From positions 124,001 through 188,000 of the forward strand of contig NZ_FUXZ01000004.1 of NCBI RefSeq assembly GCF_900167115.1: 64,000 nucleotides of DNA. Reading direction: 5' to 3'. The notes beneath the pieces are model-generated. The model saw nothing but the letters and a program-made list of their open reading frames with translations, was not told the origin of the DNA and made no database searches. Below are positions 45,767 through 55,288 of this stretch, in pieces; the stretch's first letter is position 1; every line of letters starts with the position of its first letter. The stretch comes from Eubacterium uniforme. GTDB lineage: Bacteria > Bacillota > Clostridia > Lachnospirales > Lachnospiraceae. The translations under genes and the position numbers were made by a program.

Positions 45767-45830
45767 GATTATTTTCCTTTCTGGGCACTGCCCTGCGAGG
45801 TAATTATCCTCGAATGTTAAAAAGTTCATT

Positions 45831-45853
45831 GATGTAACCGTAGTGGTTTCATC
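45831..45853. promoter_or_regulatory. candidate Rrf2 operator 2
   Basis: GATGTAACC-N5-GGTTTCATC, one mismatch from a perfect palindrome, 65 bases before the SnoaL-like ATG. Confidence 0.5.
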
Positions 45854-45879
45854 TGGTAGTACAAATATATCACACCCGA

Positions 45880-45902
45880 GATGTAATGTCAATGGTTACA
45901 TC
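45880..45902. promoter_or_regulatory. candidate Rrf2 operator 3
   Basis: GATGTAA-N9-TTACATC with perfect 7-bp arms, 49 bases from operator 2 in the same promoter region. Confidence 0.6.
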
Positions 45903-46195
45903 AAAATTTTTTTTAAAAAATAGTGACTATTATTTCCTCTATTCGATTGTCTCCATCGGTTACTTCATCATAGTGTAAGGTCATGATTCTAGATGTGAGT
46001 TCATTTCCAGCAAATAACTTCTTCATTCCCAAAATTGCAAAAAAGGATAACTGTCCCTTTAAGATTTCTATCCCTTAATGTCTTAATTGCATCTTCAAGC
46101 TTACCACTTTCATCACTTTCATCACCAACAACAGTTAAACCTTTAACCATTGTTGGTGTATTTCCTATTTCATCATTCAAAATATATTTGCTCAA
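45896..46195 (-). pseudogene. frameshifted remnant of an unknown gene
   Basis: One frame reads DEIGNTPTMVKGLTVVGDES through LKGTVILFC, then the coding signal moves to another frame: MKKLFAGNELTSRIMTLHYD, EVTDGDNRIEEIIVTIF, ending near 45896. There is no ribosome site at the TTG that opens the first frame. I read this as the frameshifted end of a dead gene; the family is unknown. Confidence 0.35.
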
Positions 46196-46213
46196 TATAA
46201 TCTCAAATTTGAT

Positions 46214-46723
46214 TTATCTTTTTTTATATGTCATTACGATTCCAACTACTGAAATCAACAATACAATCGGTGCCAATCTAACAAATACAAATTCGAATCC
46301 ATGCACTATTGTTCCTGCAACTGCCAATTCAGGATTATTATAATCCCATCCTAAATAAGAACTTTGCATCGCTGCAAGAATAATAAATGTAATAACTATA
46401 AGTGCACATACCGATATAAGTATCCCACGAATAGCCTTCAATCTTACCATACTTCTTTTTGCCAACTGTAAATTTATTACTTCTAATTTTTCAGAAATTG
46501 TCTTTAAATCATCTGGCATAGGGTCTGTCACAGTTTCTCCAAGCAGTACACCTACAGATACATCCAATTCATCTGCTAAGGCAATCAGCATACTTGAATC
46601 TGGAACTGATAATCCATTCTCCCATTTTGATACTGTCTGTCTTACTACATTCAATTTAATAGCAAGTTCCTCCTGAGATAATCCTTTTGATTTTCTAAGT
46701 TTTTTAATGTTTTCATTTAGCAT
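46214..46723 (-). CDS. XRE-family membrane-anchored regulator
   Basis: A 169-residue protein with an N-terminal helix-turn-helix (KLRKSKGLSQEELAIKLNVV, RQTVSKWENGLSVPD) and two C-terminal transmembrane helices (residues about 100-125 and 140-165). AGGAGG lies before ATG 46723 and TATAAT is present upstream at about 46755. Such regulators often sense envelope or peptide signals. Confidence 0.87.
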   Translation of the reverse strand: MLNENIKKLRKSKGLSQEELAIKLNVVRQTVSKWENGLSVPDSSMLIALADELDVSVGVLLGETVTDPMPDDLKTISEKLEVINLQLAKRSMVRLKAIRGILISVCALIVITFIILAAMQSSYLGWDYNNPELAVAGTIVHGFEFVFVRLAPIVLLISVVGIVMTYKKR

Positions 46724-46764
46724 AATTTACGCCTCCTTGTTTTTGATGGCTCAATTATATAGAA

Positions 46765-46791
46765 AAAATATGCGTTGCCACAAGCAACGCA
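46765..46791 (-). terminator. terminator of the nitroreductase gene
   Basis: TGCGTTGC and GCAACGCA pair perfectly around 5 nt, followed on the minus strand by TATTTTTTC. Confidence 0.75.
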
Positions 46792-46825
46792 CATTAACAT
46801 TGGCTTATTTACAGGCGTTTAAGCA

Positions 46826-47338
46826 TTATAATTCCTTCACTAGCTCATCCCTGCTCTTTGAAAGTTCATGTCTATCTGATGGCTTAGCATCAGAATTAGC
46901 ATATCCCACTGGGAATATTGCAATAAGATTATAATCTGCCATTTCAGGGAATAGTTCCTTAATCTTAACTGCGTCAAAATTTGCTACCCATGTTGAAGCA
47001 AGACCTAAATCTTCAACCTCAAGCATCATATGTGTTGCCACAATTGAAGCATCAACATCTGCAAAATTCTTTCCATCATATTTTCTGTTCCATGCACTTT
47101 CTTCTAACCCACCTACAACAAAAAATAATGGTGCACCGAATGTACATGTTGTAATTTTTCCAATTTTCTCAACACCCTCAGCGCTCTTTACAACCCAAAT
47201 CTTAAATGGCTGAAAATTAACTGCTGTTGGAGCAAGCATACCTGCCTTAAGAATCTTTTCAATCTTCTCATCCTCCACAGGCTTATCACTTATACTTCTA
47301 CATGAATATCTTTTCTTAGCTAATTCTAAAAATTCCAT
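46826..47338 (-). CDS. nitroreductase-family flavoprotein
   Basis: A 170-residue FMN protein: KKRYSCRSISDKPVEDEKIE at the N-terminus (RxSxR-type FMN phosphate site), APTAVNFQPF, THMMLEVEDLGLASTWV and a C-terminal FPVGYANSDAK. It is smaller than the 200-220 residues usual for the family but has all core motifs. GGAGG precedes ATG 47338. Likely NAD(P)H-dependent reduction of nitro- or quinone-like compounds. Confidence 0.88.
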   Translation of the reverse strand: MEFLELAKKRYSCRSISDKPVEDEKIEKILKAGMLAPTAVNFQPFKIWVVKSAEGVEKIGKITTCTFGAPLFFVVGGLEESAWNRKYDGKNFADVDASIVATHMMLEVEDLGLASTWVANFDAVKIKELFPEMADYNLIAIFPVGYANSDAKPSDRHELSKSRDELVKEL

Positions 47339-47383
47339 ACCTAACCTCCTATTAATTCTTAGTTATCTTTACGCACCTACATT

Positions 47384-47787
47384 TTCTTACTTATTTGTAT
47401 TTTTATCCTAAAAGTAAGAATTATTTATTTCTATTTTACAATTAAATAGCTTGTTTTTCTTACTTTTAATCATTTTCCTTCTAAAAGTAAGAATATCTCC
47501 ATCATTATTTTATTTAATCAATCTATTCATTCTTACTTTTCATACTTTTTTATTCAAAAGTAAGAATCTTTTTAATCTTCACTCATCTTTAACAAGTTGC
47601 TTTTTCTTACTTTTAACCATTTTCTTTCCAAAAGTAAGAATAATATAATCATATTATTACTTTTAGTAACTTACAAATTCTTACTTTTCAAACTATTTTA
47701 ACCCAAAGTAAGAATTTCACAGCCCGGACTCATCATTAGCAAGTTATTTTTACGGCCGTTTTCGCGTTTTTTGCCATATCGGCCGTA
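47384..47787. repeat. array of six 37-nt inverted repeats with 73-74-bp period
   Basis: Units of exactly 37 nt lie at 47384, 47457, 47530, 47604, 47678 and 47751, separated by unrelated 36-37-nt AT-rich spacers. Five units have the arms TTCTTACTTTT and AAAAGTAAGAA with variable 15-nt loops. The sixth has different but still complementary ends, TACGGCCG and CGGCCGTA. The constant length with compensating arm change suggests a selected hairpin, not simple copying. It fills the gap upstream of the nitroreductase gene. Confidence 0.75.
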
Positions 47788-47846
47788 CCCGGCTCTATTT
47801 TCACCTCAATCAACAAGTCTCCTTGACTACCTTTAAATCTTCCCAT
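47736..47846 (-). CDS. possible 36-residue ORF at the edge of the repeat array
   Basis: ATG 47846 opens MGRFKGSQGDLLIEVKIEPG, then TADMAKNAKTAVKITC and a stop. There is no ribosome site. The codon pattern is plausible and the sixth hairpin lies within it. It may be part of the repeat element rather than a gene. Confidence 0.25.
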   Translation of the reverse strand: MGRFKGSQGDLLIEVKIEPGTADMAKNAKTAVKITC

Positions 47847-47879
47847 CAAAATAGGATATTTTCAACCTATAAAACCAAC

Positions 47880-48356
47880 CTATTTCTTAATAATCTCACA
47901 TACTTCAGCAATATACATATCATGCATTGCATCTGTCTTGTAGAACTGATCTACAATATCATCAGGGATATTCTCAACTTCAAGGCCCTGCTTAAATAAC
48001 TTCTTGCAAACAAAAGTTGTTGTTGCCTCAGCGAATCCTACTGAGCCTTCAACTTCAATTGGTGTAAGGCCTGATTCATGCATCTTGTCCATTTCACGAC
48101 CTGACTTGCTTCCTAATACACCAAGAACACTCTTATACTTCTCAGGGAAGAATGTAAGAGTAAATGTATCATTATTATCTACATACTCATGAGTATATCT
48201 TGAAGTTCTAACATAAACTGTTACAACATTCTTGCCCCAAAGTGTTCCAAGGCCACCCCAACTTACTGTCATTGTGTTAAAATCATCTTTCTTTCCAGCT
48301 GTAAGAAGCGCCCACTCCTTATCAAACTGACTAAAAATATCTGTTTTAAATTCCAT
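47880..48356 (-). CDS. flavin reductase-like domain protein
   Basis: A 158-residue FMN-binding split-barrel protein of the flavin reductase (DIM6/NTAB) family: WALLTAGKKDDFNTMTVSWG, YVRTSRYTHEYVDNNDTFTL, GSKSGREMDK. GGAG 6 bases before ATG 48356 supports that start over one at 48368. Likely NAD(P)H- or ferredoxin-linked flavin chemistry. About 260 bases upstream hold nothing I can identify. Confidence 0.88.
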   Translation of the reverse strand: MEFKTDIFSQFDKEWALLTAGKKDDFNTMTVSWGGLGTLWGKNVVTVYVRTSRYTHEYVDNNDTFTLTFFPEKYKSVLGVLGSKSGREMDKMHESGLTPIEVEGSVGFAEATTTFVCKKLFKQGLEVENIPDDIVDQFYKTDAMHDMYIAEVCEIIKK

Positions 48357-48632
48357 AATCATCTCCAACTTTCTTTTGTATTTCTTTGACGACTTTCTAA
48401 ATATTCATTTGAAAATCTTTATATCATTTTATTTATATTCTCATAAATAATTTTTCTTTTATCCCGATAATTACTTTTCTTCATATTATTATATCAAATC
48501 AGTATCTAATTATATATAATAACAAAAATTATAATATTCTAATTATATTTTTTCATTGCAAACATTAAAGCATTATATATATAATCCGCATGTTTTATAC
48601 TATAAACAATCATTCCAAACAACAATAACTTT

Positions 48633-49556
48633 TTACAAAACATTTGATAATACCGACATCAAAATCGTAATGGTTGCAACTGACGAAATTGTAGTAACTG
48701 TAATTGCTGAAGATAAAACATCCGTATCTTCACCAGTTTTTTCTGCCTGAATAAGCGGAAGATTTCCAACTGGCATACCGGACATAAGTGCAAATCCAAG
48801 TGCTGCATTCTTACTAAATCCTACGCCTCTTACAGCAAATGCAATCGCCATTGGAATTAACAATAATCTAAATACCACATGAAGCCATAGCTTCTTATTC
48901 TTAAATCCTTTGATAATATCAGATCTTGCTATTGATACACCAAGAAGAACCATTGATAAAAATACCGTTGCATTACCAACATAAGCAATTGTATTATCAA
49001 TTATAAATGGTAATTTAATTTTAAAAGCAAATATTACCATACTAAACACAGCTGCAATTGTTCCAGGATTAATTACTTTAAGAAGGTTCATCTTCTCCTT
49101 ACCAGAACTTAATACTGTTATACCATGTGTGTAAAACAATAAACTATACATAACGTTACAAACTATAACATATACCATTGCTTCTTTTGGAAGCACCGCC
49201 TTAGCAACTGGAATACCTATAAATCCAACATTGGTATAAACCATCATCATAGTATAGAACTTTCTTTTTCCCGCTTCAACACCATAAAGAAATGGCATAA
49301 TCATACCAAGTATCACATAGAAAATATGTATTACAACACCTGCTAACACTGCAAAAAGCAATACTTTCTTTCCCGATGTAACGCTGTTTGGATCAAGCGA
49401 TGCAAGTATAATCGCCGGATTACAAACATCCGCTACAATAGCAGATAATTTCTTAGATGTCTGGCTATCAACCACATCCTTCTTAAAAAGATATACTCCA
49501 ATTAAAACGAGAAGTGAGATGACAGCCATTTGCTGTAGAACAATCAATGTACTCAT
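48633..49556 (-). CDS. AEC-family transporter (auxin efflux carrier type)
   Basis: A 307-residue membrane protein with about 10 helices and AEC hallmarks (DVCNPAIILASL in the first crossover region, GIPVAKAVLPKEA, ALGFALMSGMPVGNLPLIQ in the second). The family exports small organic anions such as malate. Its promoter (TTGATA/TATAAT) sits next to a palindrome matching the one before the TetR gene at 40036, so the TetR protein probably controls it. Confidence 0.88.
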   Translation of the reverse strand: MSTLIVLQQMAVISLLVLIGVYLFKKDVVDSQTSKKLSAIVADVCNPAIILASLDPNSVTSGKKVLLFAVLAGVVIHIFYVILGMIMPFLYGVEAGKRKFYTMMMVYTNVGFIGIPVAKAVLPKEAMVYVIVCNVMYSLLFYTHGITVLSSGKEKMNLLKVINPGTIAAVFSMVIFAFKIKLPFIIDNTIAYVGNATVFLSMVLLGVSIARSDIIKGFKNKKLWLHVVFRLLLIPMAIAFAVRGVGFSKNAALGFALMSGMPVGNLPLIQAEKTGEDTDVLSSAITVTTISSVATITILMSVLSNVL

Positions 49557-49651
49557 AATTCATAAACGATAAGTTTACGCATATACCTTGCTATAAACCT
49601 ATATTCCTTCCATTAGTTTTTCCTTCATCCTATACAAAAACTCCATTATGG

Positions 49652-49680
49652 ATTATATTCTATTTCGTGCTAAGTATCAA
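49652..49680 (-). promoter_or_regulatory. promoter of the AEC transporter
   Basis: On the minus strand TTGATA (49680-49675), a 17-bp spacer and TATAAT (49657-49652). The TetR-type palindrome lies 2 bases upstream of the -35. Confidence 0.65.
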
Positions 49681-49682
49681 TA

Positions 49683-49709
49683 AAGATAGTATCATTCTGA
49701 TACTATCTT
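49683..49709. promoter_or_regulatory. candidate TetR operator at the AEC promoter
   Basis: AAGATAGTATCA-N3-TGATACTATCTT, perfect over 12-bp arms. The inner 23 bp match the site at 40110-40132 except for the spacer and one arm base. Confidence 0.7.
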
Positions 49710-49795
49710 CTTTACTTTGATCTATATAATAATACGATAATTTTATATAATACAATATATTACATTAAATACTAACTCTATAATATCTACCAATC

Positions 49796-50959
49796 TTAAT
49801 CAGCCAATATTTCCTTAGCCAACTGCTTAATCTCTTCTTTGTTAGCGTCTGATACTGTTGACTTAATTGTTACCATTGTATCACAGAATGTAATATCACT
49901 AAGTTTTTCAAAACCAGCCTTCATGAACTTACCACTCATTGGAGCCCATGTACCATTCTGGATGAAACCAACTTTTCTCTTCTGATAATTTTTATGTTCA
50001 AGATCATGTAAGAACATGCTTACAATTGGCATAAGTTCTGTTTCATATGTTGGTGATGCAAGTACTAACTTACCATACTTAAATGCATCTTCAATAGCTT
50101 CTGAGAACATATCTCTTGCAAGGTCATGCATAGCAACTTTCTTACAACCCTGTGCAAGTAATTCTTCCTTTAAAAGTTCTGCTGCCTTAGCTGTATTTCC
50201 ATGCATTGAAGCATATACAACAAATACGCCTTCTGCTTCAACATCATATGCTGCCCAAGTCTTATAAAGGTTAATATAGTATTCAAGATTTTCAGTTAAG
50301 ATTGGACCATGAAGTGAGCAAATAATTTCAATATCAAGTGCATCTGCCTTAGCTAAAACTGCAGAAACCTGTGGTCCAAACTTACCACAAATATTAAAGT
50401 AATATCTTCTTGCTTCACAAGCCCAGTCTTCATCAGTATCGAGTGTACCAAACTTACCAAATGCATCCGCAGCAAATAGTATCTTTTCGCTACTTTCATA
50501 TGTCATCATAACTTCTGGCCAATGAACCATAGGAGCCATAACAAAATTTAATTTATGACTACCAAGATCTAATGTATCGCCTTCCTTAACTGTAACTTTC
50601 TTATCTTCTGCAACTTCAATTCCAAACTGAGTAGCCATTCTGAAAATCTGAGCATTTGCTACAACCTTAACATCTGGATATTTAGCTATAAATGAGCTAA
50701 CGCCTGCACTATGGTCTGGTTCTAAATGCTGAACAACAATATATTCAGGTTTCTTTCCATCGAGAGCCTTTTCTACATTATCTAACCATTCATCGACAGC
50801 TCTTTCATCAACGCCATCCATAACTGTAATCTTTTCATCTAAGATTACATATGAATTATATGCCATACCATTAGGTACTGGATACTGACCTTCAAATAAA
50901 TCTAAAGTCTTATCATCAACACCTACATAAACTACACTGTTAGTAATATTCTTATTCAT
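49796..50959 (-). CDS. flavodiiron protein (FprA-type)
   Basis: A 387-residue protein with an N-terminal metallo-beta-lactamase-like diiron domain (VVQHLEPDHSAG, APMVHWPEVM, FAADAFG, SLHGPIL ligands) and a C-terminal flavodoxin domain (VFVVYASMHGNTAKAAELL, ASPTYETELMP, QNGTWAPMSGK). It reduces O2 and/or NO to protect an anaerobe. GGAGGTAGAA precedes ATG 50959. Monocistronic. Confidence 0.95.
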   Translation of the reverse strand: MNKNITNSVVYVGVDDKTLDLFEGQYPVPNGMAYNSYVILDEKITVMDGVDERAVDEWLDNVEKALDGKKPEYIVVQHLEPDHSAGVSSFIAKYPDVKVVANAQIFRMATQFGIEVAEDKKVTVKEGDTLDLGSHKLNFVMAPMVHWPEVMMTYESSEKILFAADAFGKFGTLDTDEDWACEARRYYFNICGKFGPQVSAVLAKADALDIEIICSLHGPILTENLEYYINLYKTWAAYDVEAEGVFVVYASMHGNTAKAAELLKEELLAQGCKKVAMHDLARDMFSEAIEDAFKYGKLVLASPTYETELMPIVSMFLHDLEHKNYQKRKVGFIQNGTWAPMSGKFMKAGFEKLSDITFCDTMVTIKSTVSDANKEEIKQLAKEILAD

Positions 50960-51048
50960 TTCTACCTCCAATCAATCAGAAACATAATTAATTATATTTC
51001 CCATTATTAAACTAAATAATCTATATAATACTCCATTATTTTCTATAA

Positions 51049-53316
51049 TTAGTCTATACTTCTATCACTAGCATCCTTATACTGAAGTTCTTCCTTATAT
51101 GCATATATCTTCTCACCATTTTCATTTACAACATATCCATATACACTTTCAGCTTTAGATACTGCTTTATTCTTAACAGAATAAATATCAGCTAATTCAC
51201 CATCAATATATAAATAGTAGAACTGTCTGTCATTCGGTGGAATATTTAAGTCTATTGTTGTATTTCCACCATATGTATTTTTACCAGTTGAAGTTTTAGT
51301 TTCTTCTTCACCATTATTATTACTTGCATCAGCTGTTTCCTTAGTTTCAACTTCAACTTTATCATCTGGTGAAGTAACATATATCTTAGCTGCTTTAACA
51401 ACTAATTTTTCTCTTACATCTAAAGGATATTTAAAAACAAGAACAGGCATTGTTTCCTTAAGTTCTGTTACTATGAAACTTGGATTTGCTATTTGCTCTT
51501 CATCACCCTTAGTTTCAAACAACTGATCGTTAGCAATATTCTTGCCCTTCTTAGTTCTTGATAAACTAATCATATTACCCTTAACTTCAACATCCGTTAC
51601 TCTAATATCATCCTTTGAGTAATTAGTTGAAACATGTAAATCCTTATCAAGTATGTACATGTTTTTCATTGGGAAAACTATGTTTCCATCAGCATCATTA
51701 TTTATCTCATCAGCATTTGCTATGCCATATATAAGATCCTTACCAGCATATGCACAAACCCTGATTCTTTCGCCTTCATTTGCTTCGATATCTCTCACAC
51801 TACCTGTTTCGAAGTTCATTACAGTCATGCTCTTTGCATCCCTTAAATTGCCATCCTTACAATATGCAATTGTATCCATGTTATCATTAACTGCATATGT
51901 ACCTGGCTCAAGATTTGAAACAACCTGACCATGCTCTTTCGTCGCAAGATTTACATAGTTAATACAAGAATCGATGTATATATATAACACGCCATCTGCG
52001 ATGTAATAAAGTGTACCAACTTCATTTGCTAAAATCTCATATGGTTTATCATACTCAACAAATATTCTTTCACGAGTTTGATTTTTCTCTTCATTATAGC
52101 TGTATGCAACAATACCGTTCTGACCTATGTGTTCCTTTGAATTAAGGTAACCATAAACGATGAATTCAACATTTCCATCATCATCAACACTCATACATTC
52201 AAGTTCCGAATCCTTACGATTATCCTTTGCATTTCGACCAATTGTGTATATACATGTAGCCTCGTAATCATCAGTATTAATGCACCATAAACTATCGCCT
52301 AAAACATAAGCTATATATTTATTGTTTTCACTTTGTTTATAATCAAAGCCCAAAGTTTTTTGAATACCAAGATTAATTCTCTCGCTTGTAATGGTACCAC
52401 CACTTGCTTCAAAAACCTGCTCCATAGTTCTATCATAAGATCTTAAATAAACAGTATCAAGGGCTGACCATACTCTAAAGTACTCTTTAACATTATAGAA
52501 TTCATCCTGTTTAAAATCATTCGGTGCCTTAACCAAATAATCAAGTTCATATGCACCAACATCGCCATCCATTTCAAGAAGTGTAACTGTAGGTTCACCA
52601 ACACGACTAACTTCCATGTTACCCCAAGTAACCTGAGCAAATGATGACTTAATAGTTACATGCCCAAGATTAGAATTATCCGTATTACTATCCGGTTCTA
52701 TATAACCTATAATACCCTTATTCCAACTAGCAGCCTTTTCATAATCAAAAGTTGTATCGCTAAAGAACTTAACAAACTCTGCTTGCTCTTTTACAAAACT
52801 CTTTTCAAGACACTCAATTCTACTATAATATCTTACTTCATTATAATCATCCGTAGAAAGTGTAATTATAAGAACCCACTCCTTATTAACCTGTCCACTT
52901 TCAGGAAATTCTAACACAGCAGAAATTTTATTATCATTTTCCTTAGTCTTAGTAATATCAGTAGATAAAATATTCTGAGTTTCACCGAAGCTTACAATAT
53001 CAACGTGAATATTTTTAACAGAAGCTCCGTTCTTATCAATCTTAATCTTAAAATTTCTATTCTCTTTATCAACAACAACTAAACTATCATGAATCTTTGT
53101 AGTATCCATCTTAGTTGTATATCCATGCAAGGAGTTTATTTCTTTTTCATCACAAACAGTACTGACAGTAGGAAGTACTCCAAGTTCCTCGGAAAATTCA
53201 AGAGGTGCATCATCTCCATCCTTTCCCGACTTAGAGTACTTCATTACATACATTATCATCGTACCAAGCACTGCAATTATCGCTAATGCAGCAAATATTC
53301 TGATAACCTTTTTCAT
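51049..53316 (-). CDS. large membrane-anchored extracellular protein
   Basis: A 755-residue protein with an uncleaved N-terminal helix (IRIFAALAIIAVLGTMIMYV) and an extracytoplasmic body rich in beta-strands with repeated Y-I/V-D/A-G motifs (GTLYYIADGVLYIYIDS), suggestive of a propeller. A Thr/Glu-rich low-complexity linker near residues 660-690 precedes a C-terminal domain. It is upstream of nothing in an operon and downstream of glgB by 52 bases. Unknown function. Confidence 0.75.
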   Translation of the reverse strand: MKKVIRIFAALAIIAVLGTMIMYVMKYSKSGKDGDDAPLEFSEELGVLPTVSTVCDEKEINSLHGYTTKMDTTKIHDSLVVVDKENRNFKIKIDKNGASVKNIHVDIVSFGETQNILSTDITKTKENDNKISAVLEFPESGQVNKEWVLIITLSTDDYNEVRYYSRIECLEKSFVKEQAEFVKFFSDTTFDYEKAASWNKGIIGYIEPDSNTDNSNLGHVTIKSSFAQVTWGNMEVSRVGEPTVTLLEMDGDVGAYELDYLVKAPNDFKQDEFYNVKEYFRVWSALDTVYLRSYDRTMEQVFEASGGTITSERINLGIQKTLGFDYKQSENNKYIAYVLGDSLWCINTDDYEATCIYTIGRNAKDNRKDSELECMSVDDDGNVEFIVYGYLNSKEHIGQNGIVAYSYNEEKNQTRERIFVEYDKPYEILANEVGTLYYIADGVLYIYIDSCINYVNLATKEHGQVVSNLEPGTYAVNDNMDTIAYCKDGNLRDAKSMTVMNFETGSVRDIEANEGERIRVCAYAGKDLIYGIANADEINNDADGNIVFPMKNMYILDKDLHVSTNYSKDDIRVTDVEVKGNMISLSRTKKGKNIANDQLFETKGDEEQIANPSFIVTELKETMPVLVFKYPLDVREKLVVKAAKIYVTSPDDKVEVETKETADASNNNGEEETKTSTGKNTYGGNTTIDLNIPPNDRQFYYLYIDGELADIYSVKNKAVSKAESVYGYVVNENGEKIYAYKEELQYKDASDRSID

Positions 53317-53368
53317 GGTTTAAAACCTTTCGTATTATTGAATTTACAACATACTATACTTCAATAAC

Positions 53369-55288
53369 TTATTTCTTGGTCTCAGTTTTTGTACTCTTTC
53401 CACCTCTCTTAACTGGCATTTTAAAGATTACTGATTCACATCCAGCTAAAGGATATTTAATGTGATATGGCATGCCATCACATTCACCCTTCTCTGCCTT
53501 AATTGATATTTCCTCATATTCATCCTTTGATGATAATATAAGTTTGTACGTTCCAGAAATCGGAACACCGACCATGTAATCATCCCTATCAATAGGCGTG
53601 AAATTGCAAACAAATACTAAACCGTTTTTATAGTTTTCATTAGTCTTTCTAATAAAACTAAAAATGCTTCTATCTGCATCATCACAATTAATCCATTCAA
53701 ATGAATCATATGCTAATGTATCAGCGTATAACGAAGGTGTCTCCTTATACAAATGAAGCAACTTCTTTACATGCTCTGATACACCCTTATGTGTATCCTC
53801 TTTCAGCAAATACCAATCCAAGCTTTTAGCTTCTGACCACTCAGCAAGCTGAGCAAATTCCTGTCCCATAAATAAAAGTTTTCTACCAGGATGACCAAAC
53901 ATAAATGTATATGCTGTCTTTAAGTTCTTAAACTTATCCTCTGGATAACCTGGCATCTTATTAAGCATTGAGCACTTAAGATGTACAACCTCATCATGAG
54001 AAATAACTAAAATAAAGTTTTCACTAAATGCATATGTCATACCAAATGTCATATTATTGTGATTGAATTTTTTGAAATATGGATCGAGTTTTACATACTG
54101 TAAAAAGTCATTCATCCAACCCATATTCCATTTATATGCAAAGCCAAGACCATTATCCTCAGGCGCCTTTGTAACATTAGGCCATGCAGTTGATTCCTCT
54201 GCAATTAAGTATGCTGATGGATACATCTGTTTTAATACAGAACTTAGATGTTTAAAGAATTCAATAGCTTCTAGATTTTCATTTCCACCATTTTTATTTC
54301 TTACCCACTGTCCATCATTTCTACCATAATCAAGGTAGAGCATAGATGCAACTGCATCAACTCTTAAACCATCTATATGATACTTATCAACCCAGAATAA
54401 TGCATTCCCTATAAGGAAATTAATGACTTCTGTTTTCGAATAATCAAATACCTTTGTACCCCAGTCAGGATGTTCACCCTTTCTAGTGTCGGCATATTCA
54501 TAAAGTGGAGTTCCATCAAACATTGCAAGACCATGTGCATCCCTTGGAAAATGCGCTGGTACCCAGTCTAGAATAACTGCGATTCCAGCCTGATGAAATT
54601 TATCAACCAAATACATAAATTCCTTAGGCTCACCATACCTTGATGTTGGTGCATAATATCCTGTTACTTGATATCCCCATGAACCATCAAATGGATGCTC
54701 TGCAATACCCATAAGTTCCACATGCGTGTATCCCATTTCTACTACATACTTGCAAAGTTCATCAGCTGCTCTCTTATAATCATAAAATCCATCTTTTGAA
54801 TCCTTATCATAATCCTTTTTCCAAGAACCAAGATGAACTTCATATATAGACATAGGCTTTTCATAATGATTTTCCTTAGCCTTTTCTTCTTTCCACTTAT
54901 CATCCTTCCACTTATATCCTTCAAGATCATAAACTCTTGAAGCGTTGCCTGGACGTTTTTCACTGTAGAAAGCATAAGGATCTGCCTTATATAATGTCTG
55001 TCCACTTTCTGTTACTATAACATACTTATACATATCCCCGCTCTTTACGCCAGGGATAAATAGTTCCCATATACCGGAGTCTCCAATACGCTCCATGTTA
55101 TGGTCAAATCCGAGCCAATCATTAAAATCCCCAATTATACTGACTGTCACGGCATTCGGTGCCCATACTGCAAAATAAGTACCTTTTCTGTTTTTTACTT
55201 TTGCAGGATGTGCTCCCAATTTTTCATAAATCTTATAATGCGTACCATTGCCAAACAGATAGCAATCGTCCTTTGTAATAAAATCCAT
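53369..55288 (-). CDS. glgB: 1,4-alpha-glucan branching enzyme
   Basis: A 639-residue GH13 enzyme: N-terminal CBM48 (YFAVWAPNAVTVSIIGDFND), then the catalytic barrel with HVELMGIAEHPFDGSWGYQV, the nucleophile region GLRVDAVASMLYLDYGR, the acid LIAEEST and SHDEVVHLKCSML. It makes alpha-1,6 branches in glycogen. Full length for the family. Other glycogen genes are not in the window. Confidence 0.96.
   Translation of the reverse strand: MDFITKDDCYLFGNGTHYKIYEKLGAHPAKVKNRKGTYFAVWAPNAVTVSIIGDFNDWLGFDHNMERIGDSGIWELFIPGVKSGDMYKYVIVTESGQTLYKADPYAFYSEKRPGNASRVYDLEGYKWKDDKWKEEKAKENHYEKPMSIYEVHLGSWKKDYDKDSKDGFYDYKRAADELCKYVVEMGYTHVELMGIAEHPFDGSWGYQVTGYYAPTSRYGEPKEFMYLVDKFHQAGIAVILDWVPAHFPRDAHGLAMFDGTPLYEYADTRKGEHPDWGTKVFDYSKTEVINFLIGNALFWVDKYHIDGLRVDAVASMLYLDYGRNDGQWVRNKNGGNENLEAIEFFKHLSSVLKQMYPSAYLIAEESTAWPNVTKAPEDNGLGFAYKWNMGWMNDFLQYVKLDPYFKKFNHNNMTFGMTYAFSENFILVISHDEVVHLKCSMLNKMPGYPEDKFKNLKTAYTFMFGHPGRKLLFMGQEFAQLAEWSEAKSLDWYLLKEDTHKGVSEHVKKLLHLYKETPSLYADTLAYDSFEWINCDDADRSIFSFIRKTNENYKNGLVFVCNFTPIDRDDYMVGVPISGTYKLILSSKDEYEEISIKAEKGECDGMPYHIKYPLAGCESVIFKMPVKRGGKSTKTETKK

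Noticed and set aside
47384-47787. CRISPR array
   Set aside because: Spacing is CRISPR-like, but the repeat interiors differ from unit to unit, one unit has different ends, and no cas gene is in the window.
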